The notes beneath the pieces are model-generated. The model searched no databases. It saw nothing but the letters and a program-made list of their open reading frames with translations, and had not been told where the DNA came from. Positions 58,978 to 64,000 of a stretch of DNA of 64,000 bases are shown here, one piece after another. Source of the DNA: Fibrobacter sp. (lineage in GTDB: Bacteria > Fibrobacterota > Fibrobacteria > Fibrobacterales > Fibrobacteraceae); assembly GCA_024689485.1 (NCBI GenBank), contig JAILDK010000037.1, forward strand, positions 1-64,000, read 5' to 3'. Each line of letters opens with the position of its first letter. Within the stretch, counting starts at the first letter, position 1. Both the position numbers and the translations under genes were made by a program.

Positions 58978-61596
58978 TTACACGACGTGACGCACGTGAC
59001 GGTTGAACCAGGAGACGAACGGAGAGCAGATGCACATGGACGAATACGTACCGATGAGCACGCCGAAGGTCATCACCAAGCCGAAGTCACGGATCGAGGA
59101 ACCACCCATCACAGCGAGGATCACGCACACGAAGAGAGTCGTGAGAGACGTGATGATCGTACGGCTGACGCACTGGGAAATGGATTCATCAATCGTGTTG
59201 TCGAAGTCCGCAGTGCCCTTGAGACGGACGTTTTCACGGATACGGTCGAAGTTCACGATAGTATCGTTCACCGAGTAACCGATCATCGTGAGGAGTGCTG
59301 CTACGAGAGCGCCGTCCACCGAGAGACCGAGGAGAGAAATAAAGCCGATCGTAATTGCCGTATCGTGGACAAGGCCAACCACAGCGCCAAGACCGAAGCC
59401 AAGGCCGAGCTTGCCAAAGCGGAACCACACGTACAAGCAGATTGCGAGCCATGCGAAGAGAACGGAGAGGATTGCATTGAAACGGAGTTCGTCACCGATC
59501 GTCGCACCCACTTCATCCTGGGAAAGAATCGTAACGCGGTCATCGGAATCGATAGCCTTGATCACGTCTGCACCCTGTTCGCTCTTCACGGAAACTTCAT
59601 AAGCGTTAGCAAGAGAAGTACCGCCGACGACACGCACCGTACCGTCCTTCACGTTGAACTTGGCGAGAACATCGTTCAAGTCCTGAATGTGATCCTGTGT
59701 ATCGTTGTACTGAACACGGAACACGGTACCACCGGTGAAGTCGATGCTGAAGTTGAAGCCCTTCGTCAAAGCGAGAGCGACAGAAGCAATGATCAAGATG
59801 ATCGAGACAATGCGGAACTTGCCAGCGTGCTTCATCACGGAGAACTTGGCGTTGTTCAGAGCAGCCACACCGCTACCGATCGAGATCGTGTTGGAATCCT
59901 GCTTAGCGAGCTTGATATCGAAGATAGCGTGGGTCACCGTGAGAGCGGTGAACATGGAAGCGGCGATACCGATCATCAAGGTGAGACCGAAGCCCTTCAC
60001 CGAGCCCGTACCGATCTTGTAAAGGATGAGAGCGGTGAGGAACGTCGTCAAGTTGGAGTCGAAGATCGCGCTGAAAGCACGTTCATAACCCTTCGAGATC
60101 GCAGCGCGAGCCTTGTTGCCAGCGCGGAGTTCTTCACGGATACGTTCGAAAATAATCACGTTGGCGTCGATCGACATACCGATCGTCAAGACCATACCAG
60201 CGATGCCCGGAAGAGTCAGCGTTGCATTGAATGCCGAAAGAACTGCAGCCGTGATCAGAGCGTTGCAGATAAGACCGGCACTAGCGACGAGACCACCGAA
60301 GCGGTAGTACATAATCATGAAGATAACCGTGATCAGAATACCGATCAAAGCGGAACCGAAACCAGACTTGATGTTGTCTTCACCGAGAGTTGCACCGATC
60401 GTGCGGCTTTCAATGATGTTCATCGGAGCCTTGAGAGCGCCAGAACGGAGAACGACTGCGAGGCGGTTTGCTTCAGCCATGTCGTCGAGACCCGTAATCT
60501 GAGCTTCGCCGTTCGGGATGCGGTCGCGGATCACCGGAGCGCTGATCACCTGTTCGTCGAGGACGATGGCCATCTGCTTGCCGATGTTTGCAGCGGTCAC
60601 AGCGCCAAAGCGCTTCGGGCCGATGCCAGAGAACTTGAGGCTCACAGCCACTTCGCCGGAGTTCGTACCATCGCTAACGCGGTACGGGCGAGCGTCGGAG
60701 ACATATTCACCGCTCATTTCAGCGCGGCGCTTCAAGAGATAAAGACGCTTTGCCTTGATCACGGAGCCGTTCGGGGTTTCAAAGCCCGAGCCCCATGCGA
60801 AGACCACGTCGTGCGGAATGAGGCTCTGGACGGTGCGGTCGTTCAAGATGCGCTTGATGACTTCCACCTGTTCCTGAGCGACGAAGCCGCCATTGCCGAA
60901 CGAAAGGTAGAGAGCGGAAAGAGCCGTGCCTTGGGTTGCGGTCGGAGCTGCAGCGGAGTCCACCTTTGCGGAATCAGCCTTGGCAACCGTGTCGGTCTTC
61001 ACAGCGTTACCGGCGAAGAGTTCTGCGTCGGAAAGCGTGTCTGCCTTAGCCGGAGCTGCGGCAGCCTTTACCGTATCCGCCACAGTGCTGTCTGCCTTCG
61101 TCGAATCTTCGATGGCGCCGCGACCGAGGAGGTAGTTGTCGATCATCGAAATGACCTGGCCGAACTTTTCCTGTTCTGCAAGAATCTTGAATTCAAGCTT
61201 TGCCGTAGAACCGACGAGAGCCTTTGCCGTGGAATCATCCACACCCGCCAGTTCGACATTGATGCGGTCGTTGCCGGACGGAGAAATCTGCGGTTCGGAA
61301 AGACCGAACTGGTCAACGCGGTTACGGACGATTTCAAGCGACTGAGCCTGGATGTCCTTGATGTCTTCGTCCTTGAGACCCTTGCCGTCGATCTGGAGCG
61401 TGATGCTCGTACCGCCAGCGAGGTCGAGGCCGAAGTTCATCGCCTTACCGGCAACCTTCGGGTTTTGCTTGATGTATTCCTTCTTTGCGTCACCCGATTT
61501 AGAGTGAACTCGAATGGACGGGATAATCGACCATGCGGCAATAAGGATGACTGCGAGAATGATGATCTCGCGCATTCCAAATAATTTTTTCTTCAT
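58978..61596 (-). CDS. secDF: Protein-export membrane protein SecD-SecF fusion
   Basis: Inner-membrane motor that helps complete Sec-dependent export using the proton gradient. It has 872 residues: SecD (about 1-560, with NFGLDLAGGTS and GMSIDANVIIFERIREEL) is joined to SecF (about 590-872, with FSIDFTGGTVFRV and GYSVNDTIVNFDRIREN). The first periplasmic domain carries an Ala/Lys/Asp/Ser-rich low-complexity insert at about residues 160-225 (for example KADSTVADTVKAAAAP). The gene is 48 bases downstream of the amylase stop and ends at a strong terminator. Confidence 0.96.
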   Translation of the reverse strand: MKKKLFGMREIIILAVILIAAWSIIPSIRVHSKSGDAKKEYIKQNPKVAGKAMNFGLDLAGGTSITLQIDGKGLKDEDIKDIQAQSLEIVRNRVDQFGLSEPQISPSGNDRINVELAGVDDSTAKALVGSTAKLEFKILAEQEKFGQVISMIDNYLLGRGAIEDSTKADSTVADTVKAAAAPAKADTLSDAELFAGNAVKTDTVAKADSAKVDSAAAPTATQGTALSALYLSFGNGGFVAQEQVEVIKRILNDRTVQSLIPHDVVFAWGSGFETPNGSVIKAKRLYLLKRRAEMSGEYVSDARPYRVSDGTNSGEVAVSLKFSGIGPKRFGAVTAANIGKQMAIVLDEQVISAPVIRDRIPNGEAQITGLDDMAEANRLAVVLRSGALKAPMNIIESRTIGATLGEDNIKSGFGSALIGILITVIFMIMYYRFGGLVASAGLICNALITAAVLSAFNATLTLPGIAGMVLTIGMSIDANVIIFERIREELRAGNKARAAISKGYERAFSAIFDSNLTTFLTALILYKIGTGSVKGFGLTLMIGIAASMFTALTVTHAIFDIKLAKQDSNTISIGSGVAALNNAKFSVMKHAGKFRIVSIILIIASVALALTKGFNFSIDFTGGTVFRVQYNDTQDHIQDLNDVLAKFNVKDGTVRVVGGTSLANAYEVSVKSEQGADVIKAIDSDDRVTILSQDEVGATIGDELRFNAILSVLFAWLAICLYVWFRFGKLGLGFGLGAVVGLVHDTAITIGFISLLGLSVDGALVAALLTMIGYSVNDTIVNFDRIRENVRLKGTADFDNTIDESISQCVSRTIITSLTTLFVCVILAVMGGSSIRDFGLVMTFGVLIGTYSSMCICSPFVSWFNRHVRHVV

Positions 61597-61644
61597 CTGA
61601 TCATTTTCCTTAAAGGCGTAAGAAACCTAAAGTTGCGCTCAAAT

Positions 61645-63084
61645 TTAGTAAGTGACAGTTTTTTTTGTGAGGACGATGCCGCCTTTTGCCACGAAATAGC
61701 CTGCAACTCCGTCAATCGGAGTACGTCCGCGTTCATAAACGATCTCGGTTCTTGCCGAAATTCCCGGCAGAGGGACAGGACCCGGGTATCCCAGGCGCAG
61801 TTCCACAAGGGAATTTCCCTTGCGACGGCAAAGCAGAATTCCTTGGCCTTCCGGGCGAATGGAAAGCGTTCCACTGTTCATCGCAGGTTCCCGCTTGCGG
61901 AACGCAAGGATGGTCTTTACCATACGGAAGGTTTCCGAATCTTCGGCATCGGGCATATCCTGCCACGGGAAACAGCGACGGTTATCCGGATCCTTACCGC
62001 CTTCGAGACCGATTTCGTCACCATAATAGATAGAGAGGGCTCCCGGCAGGCACAAAAGAAGTGCCCATGCGAGCAGCGAACGTTCCGGAGTCTTGCCCGA
62101 GAGCGTGCGCATACGTGCGGTATCGTGGCTGCCGAACAGGTTCATCTGCACCCCGAACAGTTTTCGGTTGAACAGGCCCTGGAAATCCCGACAGAATGCG
62201 AACAGGTCCTTTTCCGCCCCCGCCGACGTCGTATCGCCCGTCGAAACCGCATCTTTAGAACGCATGCCTTCGGGGAACAAAAATTCCAAGGCGAGCTTTC
62301 GCACAGGATAGTTCATGACGCCGTCAAACTGGTCGCCCTGCAGCCAACGCGAAGGATCTTCCCAGATTTCGCCCACAATGTAGGCTTCCGGATTCACCTT
62401 TCTCACGCGGCGGCGGAATTCCTGCCAAAAACTGTCGTCGTTGATTTCATTCGGAACGTCCAGGCGCCAGCCGTCAATGCCGCGCTTGGTCCAATATTCA
62501 GCCACATGCAGCAGGTATTCGCGGACTTCGGGATTGTCCGTGTTGAATTTCGGAAGCGGAGCCATTCCCCACCAGCATTCATAATTCGGCTTACCGCTGT
62601 AAGCCTTGACCGGAAACGAATGGATGTGGAACCAGTTCTTGTACGGCGAAGCTTCGCCTTCTTCCATCACGCTTAAAAACGGGAAAAATCCTCGGGAACA
62701 GTGATTGAAGACGCCGTCCAAAATAATGCGCATTCCGCGTTCATGGACTTCGGAAACAAGTTCGTCAAAATCTTTGAGCGTACCGAGAACCGGGTCGATC
62801 TGCTGATAATCGACTGTATGGTAGCGGTGGTTTGCCGCACTCTTAAAAATCGGGCAAAGGTACAGGGCATTCGCCCCGAGCTTTTGAATGTAATCGAGCT
62901 TTTCGATGATACCGCGCAGGTTTCCGCCGCAAAATCCGCTCGTCGCAGGCTTTGCGCCCCAGTTTTCGAAATTTCCCGGACATTCGTAATGCGTACTCCG
63001 AGCAAAGCGATCCGGGAAAATCTGGTAGAAGACCGCGGACTTCGCCCATTCCGGGTATTCATTCAAAGATAGATGTTCTGCCAT
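61645..63084 (-). CDS. GH13 alpha-amylase family enzyme, cyclomaltodextrinase/neopullulanase-like
   Basis: Alpha-glucan hydrolase, 479 residues, no signal peptide and so cytoplasmic. The GH13 blocks are intact: DGVFNH, the nucleophile Asp in GWRLDVPNE, the acid Glu in VGEIWED and the transition-state Asp in FGSHDTAR. The opening EWAKSAVFYQIFPDRFA is typical of maltodextrin-cleaving members. GGGG lies upstream of the ATG. An ACCAAA/TTTGGT palindrome lies just before it. With the GH77 gene upstream it points to internal breakdown of glycogen or maltodextrin. Confidence 0.93.
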   Translation of the reverse strand: MAEHLSLNEYPEWAKSAVFYQIFPDRFARSTHYECPGNFENWGAKPATSGFCGGNLRGIIEKLDYIQKLGANALYLCPIFKSAANHRYHTVDYQQIDPVLGTLKDFDELVSEVHERGMRIILDGVFNHCSRGFFPFLSVMEEGEASPYKNWFHIHSFPVKAYSGKPNYECWWGMAPLPKFNTDNPEVREYLLHVAEYWTKRGIDGWRLDVPNEINDDSFWQEFRRRVRKVNPEAYIVGEIWEDPSRWLQGDQFDGVMNYPVRKLALEFLFPEGMRSKDAVSTGDTTSAGAEKDLFAFCRDFQGLFNRKLFGVQMNLFGSHDTARMRTLSGKTPERSLLAWALLLCLPGALSIYYGDEIGLEGGKDPDNRRCFPWQDMPDAEDSETFRMVKTILAFRKREPAMNSGTLSIRPEGQGILLCRRKGNSLVELRLGYPGPVPLPGISARTEIVYERGRTPIDGVAGYFVAKGGIVLTKKTVTY

Positions 63085-63111
63085 AATGCCCCAATTCTAG
63101 ATTTTTTACGC

Positions 63112-63129
63112 ACCAAACATTCATTTGGT
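63112..63129. promoter_or_regulatory. ACCAAA-N6-TTTGGT palindrome, candidate operator of the amylase gene
   Basis: A perfect 6-base inverted repeat (63112-63117 and 63124-63129) lies 28-45 bases upstream of the amylase ATG, where a repressor would overlap the promoter. No terminator-like T run follows it, so it is not a transcription stop. The regulator is unknown. Confidence 0.4.
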
Positions 63130-63151
63130 AGTGAAAAACAAGTAAGGCACC

Positions 63152-63182
63152 AAAAAAGGCCCCGGAAAACCGGAGCCTTTTG
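63152..63182 (-). terminator. Intrinsic terminator after the GH77 gene
   Basis: AAAGGC-C-CCGG pairs with CCGG-A-GCCTTT around an AAAA loop, with six T following on the minus strand. The opposite strand also has a short T run, so it may work in both directions. Confidence 0.8.
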
Positions 63183-63202
63183 TAAAAAATAAGAGAGAAA
63201 TT

Positions 63203-64000
63203 TTAACGGAGCGGACGGCGGGCGCGTTCATCCGTGAGCTTTGCAATCGTCGCCGAAAGAGCCGTATTCGCATCGAGCTCTTCCAAGGAACAAGGAAGCT
63301 TGTAAGCCCAGTTCTGCGGACCGACCGTTCCCGGCGTATTCACACGTTCGTCGCCCGGATCCTTCGGCGTCCAGCTTGAACTGAGCGCAAGGTAATCCTG
63401 CATCGACGGGATCACAAAGAGGCTGTTCGCATTATAGATGTTGCGCATGACCGCTTCGACCATATCCGGGGTGAGCGTCTGCGGCGCTTCGCTCGCCATG
63501 TGCATGTGATTCTTCCAGAAGAAGTTTCTGTCAAAACCGTCTTCCTGCCAAAGGCCGAGAATCGTCGAAGAATCGTGAACGCTTGTCGTTGCCACGGAAA
63601 GGCGCGGGTATTCCGAGACTTCAAAGTACGGCTGACCCGGAGCGTCCCAATTACGAGCCCAACGTTCCACGCGGAGCGAGTTAATCGAAAGTTCCCCGAG
63701 AACGCTCGGAACGCAGTGCGGAACCGCGCCCAAGTCTTCGGCGCAAACGACCATATCCGTTTCGTTCGCAAGCACCGAGAGGAGCTTTTTGCCGTTCGCA
63801 TACCAGAGACCGTCCTGGGCGGCTTCGTTCGCATGCAAAATTTCGCCGAGCTTTCTCTGTTCTTCTGGCGGAAGGGTACCGAGGACCTGGGTGTTGTACC
63901 AGTACCAATACGGATAATATTCGCCTTCCGGAGTTCCCGGCACAAAGATGCGGTTCCAGAGAACCTTGAGAAGACCGTCCTTGATCCACTGTTCTTCGGC
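63203..64000 (-). CDS. malQ: 4-alpha-glucanotransferase, GH77 (partial, N-terminus outside window)
   Basis: Transfers alpha-1,4-glucan chains between maltodextrins (amylomaltase). Only the last 265 residues are visible, and the frame is open to the window edge, where it reads EEQWIKDGLLKVLWNR. The GH77 blocks are VVCAEDLGAVP (acid-base and nearby residues) and TTSVHDSSTILG. The segment FVPGTPEGEYYPYWYWYNT resembles the large DPE2-like members with extra N-terminal starch-binding domains. That part would lie outside the window and cannot be confirmed. Confidence 0.88.
   Translation of the reverse strand, partial: AEEQWIKDGLLKVLWNRIFVPGTPEGEYYPYWYWYNTQVLGTLPPEEQRKLGEILHANEAAQDGLWYANGKKLLSVLANETDMVVCAEDLGAVPHCVPSVLGELSINSLRVERWARNWDAPGQPYFEVSEYPRLSVATTSVHDSSTILGLWQEDGFDRNFFWKNHMHMASEAPQTLTPDMVEAVMRNIYNANSLFVIPSMQDYLALSSSWTPKDPGDERVNTPGTVGPQNWAYKLPCSLEELDANTALSATIAKLTDERARRPLR

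Noticed and set aside
57511-61584. A 1357-codon open frame on the plus strand opposite corA and secDF, and similar long frames opposite the nuo genes
   Set aside because: The translations are rich in Arg, His, Glu and Asp with no motifs, and the opposite strand encodes clear conserved proteins. They are by-products of strong codon bias.
1-64000. tRNA, rRNA, CRISPR arrays, insertion sequences, integrase or phage genes
   Set aside because: I looked for clover-leaf ends, regularly spaced repeats, transposase motifs and terminal repeats while reading and saw none. A tRNAscan or CRISPR finder run would be decisive.

Overview
The window is a dense, about half-G+C bacterial chromosome segment with no rRNA, tRNA, CRISPR array, prophage or insertion sequence that I can see. 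Short gaps, many ATGA and TAATG start/stop overlaps and convergent gene pairs that touch or overlap point to a streamlined genome. A complex I operon, a complete aryl-polyene (APE) pigment cluster, cytosolic starch or maltodextrin enzymes, a glycogen-binding-type domain and a secreted pectate-lyase-like beta-helix protein fit a Gram-negative, polysaccharide-using gut anaerobe. Fibrobacterota is my best guess. This rests on gene content and is not proven.

Region 1 (1-14.1 kb, minus strand) is the nuo operon, transcribed nuoB-C-D-E-F-G-H-I-J-K-L-M-N, with nuoN cut by the window edge. No nuoA precedes nuoB. Several subunits carry additions: a coiled-coil-like tail on NuoB, an Fn3-like domain plus a Pro/Ala tail on NuoE, an insertion in NuoH and an Ala/Glu-rich tail on NuoM. 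NuoG is short and lacks one Fe-S site. The 433-bp gap upstream holds two near-identical dyad sites, a promoter and a structured leader ending in an intrinsic terminator, in front of a patatin-like lipase gene.

Region 2 (14.5-24.1 kb) has the patatin, a secreted beta-helix protein, rarA, an outer-membrane-protein gene followed by a two-component system, a clade-X phosphofructokinase, a 47-residue ORF and a helical-repeat protein.

Region 3 (24.1-32.4 kb, minus strand) is one compact unit: phnX, an iron-dependent alcohol dehydrogenase, phnD, phnC, two phnE genes, ppk1 and ppx. It couples uptake and C-P bond cleavage of a phosphonate to polyphosphate synthesis and breakdown, and it contains no phnW transaminase. 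Next come pta, a sigma-54 activator with no sensor domain, and the aspartate kinase gene lysC.

Region 4 (36.5-51.1 kb) is the APE cluster. Three plus-strand genes (methyltransferase, KS-like partner, acyltransferase) converge on a 12-kb minus-strand operon that runs from two ACPs to a terminal ketosynthase, in the order known from the Escherichia coli ape cluster. Three normally separate proteins (membrane protein, ligase and dehydratase) form one 769-residue fusion.

Region 5 (51.1-64 kb) has rpe; a histone-H1-like tail fused to a CBM48 domain and coupled to lysA; an aquaporin with a Cys-rich tail; a Nudix-flavin-fold fusion; CorA and ClC channels; a SecD-SecF fusion; a GH13 amylase; and a GH77 4-alpha-glucanotransferase cut by the right edge.
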